From contig NZ_CP107989.1 of assembly GCF_041435015.1 (NCBI RefSeq), forward strand, positions 3,534,001 to 3,598,000: DNA of 64,000 nt. Reading direction: 5' to 3'. The DNA comes from Streptomyces canus. GTDB lineage: Bacteria; Actinomycetota; Actinomycetes; Streptomycetales; Streptomycetaceae. Shown here one piece after another: positions 33,949 through 41,010 of this stretch (positions are counted from its first letter, which is position 1; every line of letters starts with the position of its first letter). Under the pieces are notes generated by a model. The model saw only the letters and a list, made by a program, of their open reading frames with translations. It was not told the origin of the DNA and ran no database searches. The translations under genes were made by a program, and so were the position numbers.

Positions 33949-34275
33949 ATGTCACTCGATACGCCCCGGACCGAAACCCATCGTGAGCGGCTGACGGCGC
34001 ACGAGGCCCTTCAGCGCCTCGAAGACGAACGTGCCTCCCGCCTCACCCAGTTGCGGGCCATCGGGCAGGCCGGGCCGGACGCTGAGGAACAGGTGGCGTC
34101 CACGCACAAGGACACCCTTCAGCGAGTCCTCACCGAGATCGAGGCCGCCTTCGCGCGCGTCGAGGACGGCAGCTACGGCACCTGCCGCAACTGCACCAGG
34201 CCCATCCCTGTCGAACGCCTGGAAATCCTGCCCTACACGCCGTTCTGCGTGCCCTGCCAGCGCGACACCGTCTGA
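33949..34275 (+). CDS. DksA/TraR-family zinc-finger protein (first of a pair)
   Basis: 108 aa. Coiled-coil-like helical N-terminus (about 12-75), then a four-cysteine zinc finger CRNC...CVPC with the typical YGTCRNCTRPIPVERLEILPYTPFC. Members bind RNA polymerase in the secondary channel and modulate transcription, often with ppGpp. It lacks the acidic DDDA-type tip of E. coli DksA, so it may act differently. ATG with AAGGATCTGCC upstream. Confidence 0.88.
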   Translation: MSLDTPRTETHRERLTAHEALQRLEDERASRLTQLRAIGQAGPDAEEQVASTHKDTLQRVLTEIEAAFARVEDGSYGTCRNCTRPIPVERLEILPYTPFCVPCQRDTV

Positions 34276-34328
34276 CAACCGGCCGCCCGACCTCCCTCCC
34301 TGTCCCGCCCTGCCCAAGGGGTGAATCG

Positions 34329-34700
34329 GTGAACCACCAGATCATCGACGACCGCGACGCCGCTCTCTCGATCGAGGACTTCGCCGCACTGCGCGCGAAC
34401 CTGCACGAACAGCGCCTGTTCCGCCAGGAACAGCTGCAACAACTCTCAGGCCCCGCCGCGACCCGCGCCGACGCGCGTCTCGCTCGGCAGGCCTCCTCAC
34501 AGATCGAGGTCAGCGTCCAGCTCGCCGCCTCCGCCCGCATGGTCCTCGCCGACGTCGAGGCCGCCCTCACACGCATGGACGAGGGCCAGTACGGCACCTG
34601 CCATCTGTGCCGGGGGCACATCGCCCGCGAACGACTGATGATCGTGCCGCAGGCCCGCTACTGCGCCCGATGCCAGCAGGTCAGGGAGGCCGGCCGATGA
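34329..34700 (+). CDS. DksA/TraR-family zinc-finger protein (second of a pair)
   Basis: 123 aa, the same layout as the gene before it: helical N-terminal part and CHLC...CARC zinc finger (YGTCHLCRGHIARERLMIVPQARYCARC). GTG start. Its stop overlaps the start of the ATPase gene (ATGA), so the two are translated together. Confidence 0.88.
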   Translation: MNHQIIDDRDAALSIEDFAALRANLHEQRLFRQEQLQQLSGPAATRADARLARQASSQIEVSVQLAASARMVLADVEAALTRMDEGQYGTCHLCRGHIARERLMIVPQARYCARCQQVREAGR

Positions 34701-35554
34701 CCACCGCTCCCAGTCCCGTGGCGGCCCGGCACCGACCATGGCCCTGGTGCCGGCAGTGCACCGGCATCGCCCTCGACCTGGGCAGCGCCCGCACCCGCGC
34801 CTGGATGTCCGGACGGCGAAGCATCCTCGATGCGCCCACGGTGACCGTCCCGGGTGACAGCGCCACTCACCCCATCCGGCGCGGCACCATCGTCGACACC
34901 CCCGGAACCGCCCGCATGCTGAACCGGCTGCTCGGTCACCGCCTGCCCCGCTTCGGCCGCCCCCTGCTCATCCTGACCACACCCGTACTGGGCGGCATCG
35001 CCTACCGGGCCGAAGCGCGCACCGCGGTCGAGGTCCTGCGCCCGCGCACGGTCCTGACCGTCCCCGCCGCGCGCGCTGTGGCCATGGCCGCGGACACCGA
35101 CCTGACCCACCCCCTGCTCGTCCTGGACGTCGGCGCCCACCTCACCGAGGTGACGCTCCTGACCGACGGCGCGGTGACCGACGCCCGCCACACCGCCCTG
35201 GGCACGGGCGACCTGAGCACCAGCGACCTGAGCACCGGCGACCTGAGCACCGGTGACCTGGAGGGCACCCCGCCCGCACAGATCACCGACGCGGTCGTCG
35301 TGATGGTGACCGCCATGCTGGACCAGGACCACACGTCCCAGACACGCGATGCCCTGCGGCGCGGGGTGCTCCTCGCCGGTGGGGGCGCGCTACGACCCGA
35401 CATCACCCACCACCTCACCCGCGGGCTCCGCACTCCCGTCCAGACCGTCCCCGCTCCGCACACCGCAGCGGTCCGCGGCGCCGCGCGACTCCTGCAAGCC
35501 GCCCACGCCCACCCCTCCGCCACCGGAATCCCCGACCTCGCGCACCCCCATTGA
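34697..35554 (+). CDS. Actin/Hsp70-fold ATPase (MreB-like), short form
   Basis: 285 aa, shorter than MreB (about 340). Phosphate-1 loop GIALDLGSARTRAW, phosphate-2 loop LLVLDVGAHLTEVTLL and adenosine motif GVLLAGGGALRPDI are in order. A low-complexity stretch of four GDLST-type pentads (about 171-190) replaces part of subdomain 2. N-terminal CRQC pair could bind zinc, echoing the DksA proteins upstream. Coupled to the second dksA-like gene by ATGA. Role unknown; cell-shape or chaperone functions cannot be told apart. Confidence 0.72.
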   Translation: MTTAPSPVAARHRPWPWCRQCTGIALDLGSARTRAWMSGRRSILDAPTVTVPGDSATHPIRRGTIVDTPGTARMLNRLLGHRLPRFGRPLLILTTPVLGGIAYRAEARTAVEVLRPRTVLTVPAARAVAMAADTDLTHPLLVLDVGAHLTEVTLLTDGAVTDARHTALGTGDLSTSDLSTGDLSTGDLEGTPPAQITDAVVVMVTAMLDQDHTSQTRDALRRGVLLAGGGALRPDITHHLTRGLRTPVQTVPAPHTAAVRGAARLLQAAHAHPSATGIPDLAHPH

Positions 35555-35619
35555 TCCATCGCCCCCTCCCCGGCAAGCGCCCAGCGAGGCTGCCACGTTC
35601 CTGCGGAAGGAGAGACACC

Positions 35620-36252
35620 GTGGCCCGTGCAACACCCCCGGCACACCCCCCGGCACACCCTCCCGAAGAGCTCCCGCGCATCCTGCTGTGGCGCTGGCGG
35701 CGCAACCCCCTGCGCCGCCGTACCGACCTCGCGCAGGCGTGGATCGCCGTCGGCCTGTTCCTTGCCGTGCTGGCCGCCACCCCCGTCGCCATGTTCCTGC
35801 TCGGCGACACCGCCTACCGCCACCACAAGGAGACCGCCCGGCGCCAGGCCGCCACCCGCTACGACACCCCCGCCGTACTGGTCCATGACGTCCCTCGCCA
35901 TCCAGAGCCGGGATCGTACGAGGCGAAGAAGACCCTGTACCCGGCCACCGTCCGCTTCACCGACCCCACGGGCACATCCCGCACCGCGAAGACCGACGTC
36001 GCACCCGCCCTGACCGCAGGCAGCACCGTCCGTGTCTGGGTCAACGCCGACGGAAAGATCACCGACCCGCCTCTGACCACGGAACAGGTGCGCAACCGCG
36101 CCATGGGCTGGGCCCTCCTCGCCGCCATGGCCGTCCCCGTCCTCGGCGCCGCCGTCCATGGCTACGCCCATCGCAGGCTGGAGCGGCACCACCTCGCCCA
36201 GTGGGACGCGGCATGGGCCGATATCGCCCCCCGGTGGACCACGTCTCGCTGA
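35620..36252 (+). CDS. Rv1733c-like two-helix membrane protein
   Basis: 210 aa. The family motif RNPLRRRTDLAQAW (about 27-40) comes before helix 1 (41-65); a soluble domain follows, then helix 2 (about 165-183). The mycobacterial relative belongs to the dormancy (DosR) regulon. GTG start chosen for AAGGAG 8 bp upstream; a longer frame from 35551 has no ribosome site. Confidence 0.8.
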   Translation: MARATPPAHPPAHPPEELPRILLWRWRRNPLRRRTDLAQAWIAVGLFLAVLAATPVAMFLLGDTAYRHHKETARRQAATRYDTPAVLVHDVPRHPEPGSYEAKKTLYPATVRFTDPTGTSRTAKTDVAPALTAGSTVRVWVNADGKITDPPLTTEQVRNRAMGWALLAAMAVPVLGAAVHGYAHRRLERHHLAQWDAAWADIAPRWTTSR

Positions 36253-36473
36253 CCTGCCTGCGCCCACCACGGTCTCGCGCTGGACCGGGGAGTTCGGCGG
36301 TCGATTCGGGGCCGACCCGGGTACGTGCGGAGAGCGGGCCGAGGCGCGGACGCGAGTGCCGGGCAGGCGGTGTCTCACGTACTTGGAGCCGGCTCGGCCT
36401 CGGCAACCCGTGCCGGCGCGCACGCCGCTTCAGCCCTGTCTGCCCTGTCAGCTCTGTCGGCTCTGTCCGTGCG

Positions 36474-37037
36474 TCACTTCTGCTTTCCGCGGCCGGTGAG
36501 CACGTCGCGCAGGCGGTCGACCATGCCGGTACCGGGCGCGAGGAGTTTGTTCGCGGGTGGGGTGTCCGGCGCGGACGGGTGCGGGCGGGTGGGAGCGTGC
36601 TGCTTGGCCGAGCGGACCTTCTCACCGAGCTCCTCCAACGCGTCGGCGGAACAGACGTCGGCCAGCAACGGGAAGAGCCGGTTCTCCTCGTCGCTGACGT
36701 GCGCCGTGACGGCGTTCTTCAGTCGCAGGATCAGCGTGTCGAAACGCCCGTCCCCCGGCTGGCAGCCTTCGAGCTCCTTCAGCATGCGCTCGACTTCACC
36801 GTGGTCGGCGATCTCCTTGTCGGCGAGGTCGTCTCCTCCGTCGACGTACCGGCGCACCGTCGGGTACAGGTACTCCTCCTCGGCCACCTGGTGCCGAATC
36901 AGCTCCATGGTGAGCCGGTCCGCCAGTACACGTCGCTGCTGGTCGGCTCCCGGCAGCGCTTCGATCTGCGCGAAGAGGTCGTCCACCTCGCGGTGGTCCG
37001 TGGTCAGTTCCTGGATGACGTTTCCGCCGTGTGCCAT
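36474..37037 (-). CDS. Hemerythrin HHE-domain protein
   Basis: 187 aa. Four-helix bundle with the diiron ligands spread as TTDHREVDDLF, RHQVAEEEYLYP, ADHGEVERM and AHVSDEENRLFP. Such proteins bind oxygen or NO or sense redox state. A Pro-rich linker and a positively charged tail follow. ATG start. It converges with the Rv1733c-like gene across about 220 bp. Confidence 0.9.
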   Translation of the reverse strand: MAHGGNVIQELTTDHREVDDLFAQIEALPGADQQRRVLADRLTMELIRHQVAEEEYLYPTVRRYVDGGDDLADKEIADHGEVERMLKELEGCQPGDGRFDTLILRLKNAVTAHVSDEENRLFPLLADVCSADALEELGEKVRSAKQHAPTRPHPSAPDTPPANKLLAPGTGMVDRLRDVLTGRGKQK

Positions 37038-37353
37038 GGGTTCTCCACTCCTTGTCGTATCCAGATACCTGCCACGGGCGTACCGACGACCTCACGGCGG
37101 TCCGCCACTTCACTCCGGTGGCCGAGGAGGAGTCCGCGTGACGTGGATTTTTGGTTCCCGGCGCAGGACCAGGCCGCACCCGGGCCGGCCCGGGCCGATG
37201 GACCCGCCGTCCGACCACGGCGAGGAGTAGCCGGCCTCAGCGGGCGGCGCAGCCAGGTGAACGCCAACGCCCTCGTCCCTGCGCGCACCTACGGGGCACA
37301 GGTGGCACTCAGATACGGGGTTTGGGTCGCTCCGGAATGGTGAGGCGCCCGGG
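37038..37353. other. Boundary stretch between the stress module and the core-like genes
   Basis: 316 bp holding the hemerythrin promoter and one small plus-strand frame (37138-37230). No insertion-sequence end or copy of the tRNA-Arg tail is seen here. Confidence 0.4.
37138..37230 (+). CDS. Possible 30-residue small protein
   Basis: GTG start with GAGGAGGAG 5-8 bp upstream, encoding VTWIFGSRRRTRPHP and a Pro-rich tail to TAG. Basic and Pro-rich with a hydrophobic N-terminus. The ribosome site is the main support; there is no family match I know. Confidence 0.35.
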   Translation: MTWIFGSRRRTRPHPGRPGPMDPPSDHGEE

Positions 37354-38427
37354 ATGCACGAGCAACTTGTCACGGTCGCCCCTCGGGAAAGACCCGCAGC
37401 GCAGCGTCCGGCGGAGCGCGACGCCTACTTCGACAACATCAAGTATCTGGCGATCGTGCTGGTCGCGGTGGGACACGCGTGGGAGCCGTTGCGGGACGGG
37501 AGCCGGGGCGTCTCGGCGCTGTACCTGCTCGTGTACGCCTTTCACATGCCCGCGTTCATCGTCGTCTCCGGGTACTTTTCACGGAACTTCGACGCCGCCC
37601 CGCAGCGGCTGCGGAGGCTGGTGACCGGGCTGGTCGTGCCGTACGTCGTGTTCGAGACGGCGTACACGTTCTTCACCCGGTGGACCGACCAGGTGCCGGA
37701 CCGGCCGGTGAGTCTGCTGGACCCGCTGTATCTGACGTGGTTCCTGGTGGCGTTGTTCGTGTGGCGGCTGACCACTCCCCTGTGGCAGCGGGTGCGTCAT
37801 CCTGTGCCGCTCGCCCTCGCCGTGGCGATGCTCGCCACCCTCACGCCCTCCATCGGCGACGATCTCGATCTGCAGCGTGTCCTGCAGTTCCTGCCGTACT
37901 TCGTGCTGGGTCTGTGCCTGAAGCCGGAGCACTTCCGCCTGGTCCGTCGGCGGGCTGTACGGCTGGCGGCCCTGCCGGTGTTCGCGGTCGCGCTCGCGCT
38001 GTCCTACTGGGCCGTGCCGCGGATGAGCGGGGCCTGGTTCTACCACCGGGACAGCGCCCAGGAGTTGGGTGCGCCCGCCTGGTCGGGGCCGGTGATGACG
38101 CTGGTCACCTTCGGGTGCTCGCTGGTCCTGGTCGGGTGTTTCCTCGCCCTGGTGCCCGGGCGGCGGACCTGGTTCACGGTGCTGGGCGCGGGCACGCTCT
38201 ACGGCTATCTGCTGCACGGATTCCTCGTCCAGGGGGCCCGGTTCTGGGGCTGGTACGGGCCCGCCTGGGTCCACGAACCGCTCGGCACGGTCGCGGTCGC
38301 CCTCGTCGCCGCCGCCGTCGTGACCGCCCTGTGCACCCCACCCGTCCGACGTGCCCTGCGATGCCTGGTCGAACCGGAGATGCGGTGGGCCTTCCGGCAA
38401 CACACGGCCCAACCAGAGCGCGCTTGA
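37354..38427 (+). CDS. Acyltransferase-3 family membrane protein
   Basis: 357 aa with about ten membrane helices. The N-terminal motif RDAYFDNIKYLAIVLVAVGHAW contains the catalytic His of the family, and the conserved FHMPAFIVVSGYFSRNF follows. Such proteins transfer acetyl or succinyl groups to extracytoplasmic sugars. ATG start. Its last codons are the first unit of a degenerate 125-131-bp tandem repeat that continues downstream. Confidence 0.88.
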   Translation: MHEQLVTVAPRERPAAQRPAERDAYFDNIKYLAIVLVAVGHAWEPLRDGSRGVSALYLLVYAFHMPAFIVVSGYFSRNFDAAPQRLRRLVTGLVVPYVVFETAYTFFTRWTDQVPDRPVSLLDPLYLTWFLVALFVWRLTTPLWQRVRHPVPLALAVAMLATLTPSIGDDLDLQRVLQFLPYFVLGLCLKPEHFRLVRRRAVRLAALPVFAVALALSYWAVPRMSGAWFYHRDSAQELGAPAWSGPVMTLVTFGCSLVLVGCFLALVPGRRTWFTVLGAGTLYGYLLHGFLVQGARFWGWYGPAWVHEPLGTVAVALVAAAVVTALCTPPVRRALRCLVEPEMRWAFRQHTAQPERA

Positions 38428-38860
38428 GGGGAGTGGGCCGTACGGCGGAACGACCGCTCGGCACCGCCCCCGTCACCTCACCGCAGCCTCCGCCGCGACC
38501 GCACGGCGGGGCTTTCCGGTCCAGCAGCATGCTGCCCAAGCCGGGTGCACCTAGGGGGACTCGGCCCAATCACGGAACGTGCACCACGACCGCTCGGGCA
38601 CAACCCCGGCCCCCTCACCACCGCCTCGGCGGCAACCGCCCAGTGGGCCTCCCAGCAGCGCACAGTCCAACCAGGCCGCGCCCAGGGGGACTTGGTCGTA
38701 CGACGGAAAGGCGGCACGCCCGCTCGGCGCCCCCCCGGGCCCCTCACGGCCGCCTCGTAGCGACCGACGGGGGGCATTTCCAGCAGCATGCAGTCCAACC
38801 AGGGCACGCCCAGGGGGGACTTGGCCCGACGACGGAACGGCGGCTCCGGACGCCGTCCCG
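38397..38860. repeat. Four degenerate 125-131-bp tandem repeats starting in the acyltransferase 3' end
   Basis: The core (A)GTCCAACCAGG-CGCGCCCAGGGGGACTTGG... recurs with the preceding CAGCAG at about 38397, 38522, 38653 and 38781. The first unit contains the last codons and stop of the acyltransferase gene; the others fill the 448-bp gap before the next gene. Confidence 0.78.
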
Positions 38861-38875
38861 TCGTTCGTACCGGCC

Positions 38876-39277
38876 CTACTTCGACGGCCTCGTGGGTACC
38901 GACGGCACCGGGCTCGGTACGGTGGTCGGCTCCGCCGGGACGGGGCTCGGGACGGACGAGGGGTGCTGGTCCGGTACGACCGTCGGCACCGGGCTCGGCG
39001 CGGTCCCCGGCTCGGACGGCACGGTGGACGGCACCGGGCTCGGCTCGGACGGCCGCTCCGACGGCACGGGGGAAGGCACCGGCGACGGCACGGTCGAAGG
39101 CTCCGCCGAAGGCACCACCCCGGAAGCCTTGGACGCCGAAGCCGGCGCCGGCTTCGGCGTGGCGGAGCCGGTCGCGGCGCCTGCTACGGCGGCCCAGCCC
39201 GCCACGGCCACGGCGCTTCCCGCGAGGACGCCGATCACCAGGCGGCGGGTGGTTCGAATGCCATGACGCTTCGTCAA
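38876..39277 (-). CDS. Secreted Pro/Ser/Val-rich protein
   Basis: 133 aa. Signal peptide or membrane anchor (RRLVIGVLAGSAVAVAGWAAVAGAATG) followed by about 90 residues of PSxVPSP-type repeats, a likely wall-spanning or surface stalk. TTG start with GAGGAG five bases upstream. A GCAACC-N17-CGTACT element lies at 39343-39315, matching the one before the divergent sigma gene, so it is a probable target of that sigma factor. Confidence 0.72.
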   Translation of the reverse strand: MTKRHGIRTTRRLVIGVLAGSAVAVAGWAAVAGAATGSATPKPAPASASKASGVVPSAEPSTVPSPVPSPVPSERPSEPSPVPSTVPSEPGTAPSPVPTVVPDQHPSSVPSPVPAEPTTVPSPVPSVPTRPSK

Positions 39278-39314
39278 AACTGCTCCTCTGTCGTCGTGTC
39301 GATTGCGTGAGAGG

Positions 39315-39343
39315 AGTACGGGGCACCGACCGGGACGGGTTGC
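39315..39343 (-). promoter_or_regulatory. ECF-type promoter of the secreted protein gene
   Basis: Minus strand GCAACC (39343-39338), 17-bp spacer, CGTACT (39320-39315). Mirrors the plus-strand element at 39379. The GGTTGCACGC/GCGTGCAACC arms form a perfect 10-bp inverted repeat. Confidence 0.6.
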
Positions 39344-39378
39344 ACGCATCGGCCGGACAACTTTTCTTCCGTGGGCGT

Positions 39379-39406
39379 GCAACCTCGCAGAGCCCCTCGC
39401 CGTACC
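39379..39406 (+). promoter_or_regulatory. ECF-type autoregulatory promoter of the sigma gene
   Basis: GCAACC (39379-39384), 16-bp spacer, CGTACC (39401-39406), 15 bp before the GTG start. ECF sigma factors recognise -35 motifs ending in AAC and -10 motifs such as CGTC or CGTA. Confidence 0.6.
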
Positions 39407-39420
39407 TCTGAAGGACAGGT

Positions 39421-39960
39421 GTGGTCGGTTCGGCGGAGGGGCGGCGGGTGCGGGAAGCAGTCCGGGAGCGGGAGTTCCGGGAGTTCGCCGAGGCCCGGCA
39501 GGGGCAGCTCAGGCGCAGCGCGTATCTGCTGTGCGGGGACTGGCACCAGGCCCAGGACCTCACCCAGACGACGCTGATGAAGCTGTACGCCTCCTGGGGC
39601 CGGGTCCGCCGCGACGGCAACGTCGATGCCTACGCCCGTACGATCCTCACCCGCGTCTTCATCGACCAGTACCGCAAGCGGAGTTGGCGGGAGGAGCCGA
39701 CGGAGGAGCTGCCCGAACCGGTGTCCGCGGAGCCGCCGGTCACGCCCGAGCTGCGGCTGGTGATGCAGGCCGCGCTGATGGAACTGCCGCCCCGCTACCG
39801 GGCGGTCCTGGTACTGCGGTTCTGGGAGGACTGGAGCGTGGAGCAGACCGCCGAGGCGCTGCGCGTGACCCCGGGCACGGTCAAGAGCCAGAGCGCCCGC
39901 GGGCTCGTCCGGCTGCGCGGGCTCGTCGAGGGTCTCGCGGGCGAGACGAGCGGGAGGTGA
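39421..39960 (+). CDS. ECF RNA polymerase sigma factor (SigE-like)
   Basis: 179 aa. Region 2 (LRRSAYLLCGDWHQAQDLTQTTLMKLYASWGRVRRDGNVDAYARTILTRVFID) and region 4 (MELPPRYRAVLVLRFWEDWSVEQTAEALRVTPGTVKSQSARGLVRLRGLV). The SKSA/SQSARGL ending is usual in actinobacterial SigE-type ECF factors. GTG start with GAAGGACAG upstream. Followed after 8 bp by a membrane protein gene that should encode its partner. Confidence 0.92.
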   Translation: MVGSAEGRRVREAVREREFREFAEARQGQLRRSAYLLCGDWHQAQDLTQTTLMKLYASWGRVRRDGNVDAYARTILTRVFIDQYRKRSWREEPTEELPEPVSAEPPVTPELRLVMQAALMELPPRYRAVLVLRFWEDWSVEQTAEALRVTPGTVKSQSARGLVRLRGLVEGLAGETSGR

Positions 39961-39968
39961 GGCGGCAG

Positions 39969-40361
39969 ATGTACGACTCGGACGAGTACGGGGAGGGCGG
40001 CCACGTGCGGGGCGCCTTCGAGGCCATCCTCGACGGCTCGCGGGAGCCGGCCCTGCCCAGCGTCACCGACGCGGCCGTCGCCGGCGGCCGACGGATCCGA
40101 CGCCGCCGTACGGCGGTCTCGGGCGCCGTGGGAGTGCTGGTGGCCGCCGTCCTCACGGCCGGGACCGTGGCCGCCCTGCCCGGCGCGGAACCCGGCCGTT
40201 CCTCGGTGCCGTTGGCCCCGGTGAGCGGTCCTCCGCCCACCACCACGGGCCCGGCGTCGCCGTCGGCCGTCCCCTCCGAACCGTCGGCCGTTCCGACGCC
40301 GTCGGGCGGCGCGAGCGGGAACGCGCCCGGCGACACCCCCCTGACGTCGCCTCTGCCGTGA
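39969..40361 (+). CDS. Membrane protein, probable regulator of the ECF sigma factor
   Basis: 130 aa. Cytoplasmic N-terminus (1-45), basic RRIRRRR stretch, one membrane helix (about 49-70) and a Pro/Ser-rich external tail (PSAVPSEPSAVPTPSGG) like that of the divergent secreted protein. Position and topology suit an anti-sigma factor, but the classical zinc HxxxCxxC motif is absent. ATG with GGAGGTGAGG upstream. Confidence 0.65.
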   Translation: MYDSDEYGEGGHVRGAFEAILDGSREPALPSVTDAAVAGGRRIRRRRTAVSGAVGVLVAAVLTAGTVAALPGAEPGRSSVPLAPVSGPPPTTTGPASPSAVPSEPSAVPTPSGGASGNAPGDTPLTSPLP

Positions 40362-40456
40362 GGAGCCGTGACGCCGTGAGGCCGTGACGCCGTCGGACCT
40401 GGGCAGCCGTGTGACAAGATGCTTCGGTCATGCCCCACCAGAAAGGGACGATTCCC

Positions 40457-40957
40457 ATGTCCAGGGTCGAGCTGACCACTAATTTCGGCCGTATCGTCCT
40501 CGAGCTCGCCGACGCCGAGGCTCCCAAGACCGTCGAGAACTTCCTGAAGTACGTCGGCAACGGGCACTACGACGGCACGATCTTCCACCGGGTGATCAAC
40601 GGCTTCATGGTCCAGGGCGGTGGCTTCACCCCGGACATGGTGCAGAAGCCCACGCTCGCGCCGGTCCCGAACGAGGCCGACAACGGTCTGAAGAACACCG
40701 CGTACACCGTGGCGATGGCGCGCACCAGCGACCCGCACTCGGCGACCGCGCAGTTCTTCGTCAACGTCTCGGACAACGAGTTCCTCAACTTCACGGCCAA
40801 GAGCCCGAACGGCTGGGGTTACACCGTGTTCGGCAAGGTCGTCGAGGGCCAGGACGTCGTCGACCAGATCAAGGGCGTGCGGACCGGCAGCAGCCGCGGT
40901 CACGGCGACGTGCCCACGCAGCCGGTGATCATCGAGTCCGCGAAGGTCGTCGACTGA
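40457..40957 (+). CDS. Peptidyl-prolyl cis-trans isomerase (cyclophilin)
   Basis: 166 aa cytoplasmic PpiB-type cyclophilin. Catalytic Arg and Phe in GTIFHRVINGFMVQGGGF, the VAMARTSDPHSATAQFFVNVSDN segment, and YTVFGKVVEGQDVVDQI. ATG MSRVELTTNFG with AAGGGACG upstream; nine earlier codons lack a ribosome site. Confidence 0.95.
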   Translation: MSRVELTTNFGRIVLELADAEAPKTVENFLKYVGNGHYDGTIFHRVINGFMVQGGGFTPDMVQKPTLAPVPNEADNGLKNTAYTVAMARTSDPHSATAQFFVNVSDNEFLNFTAKSPNGWGYTVFGKVVEGQDVVDQIKGVRTGSSRGHGDVPTQPVIIESAKVVD

Positions 40958-40977
40958 CCTCGCCGACCGACTGACGC

Positions 40978-41010
40978 GACCTGCGCGGTGCCGACGGCAG
41001 TGCGCAGGTC
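40978..41010. terminator. Bidirectional hairpin between cyclophilin and ku
   Basis: GACCTGCGC pairs with GCGCAGGTC (longer CGCGACCTGCGC/GCGCAGGTCACGCG with a mismatch) around a 15-nt loop, between two convergent genes and touching the ku stop. Confidence 0.65.

Noticed and set aside
37038..37353. Right attachment site of an island (copy of the tRNA-Arg 3' end)
   Set aside because: Searched by eye for the last 15-20 bases of the tRNA around here and elsewhere in the window; none found.
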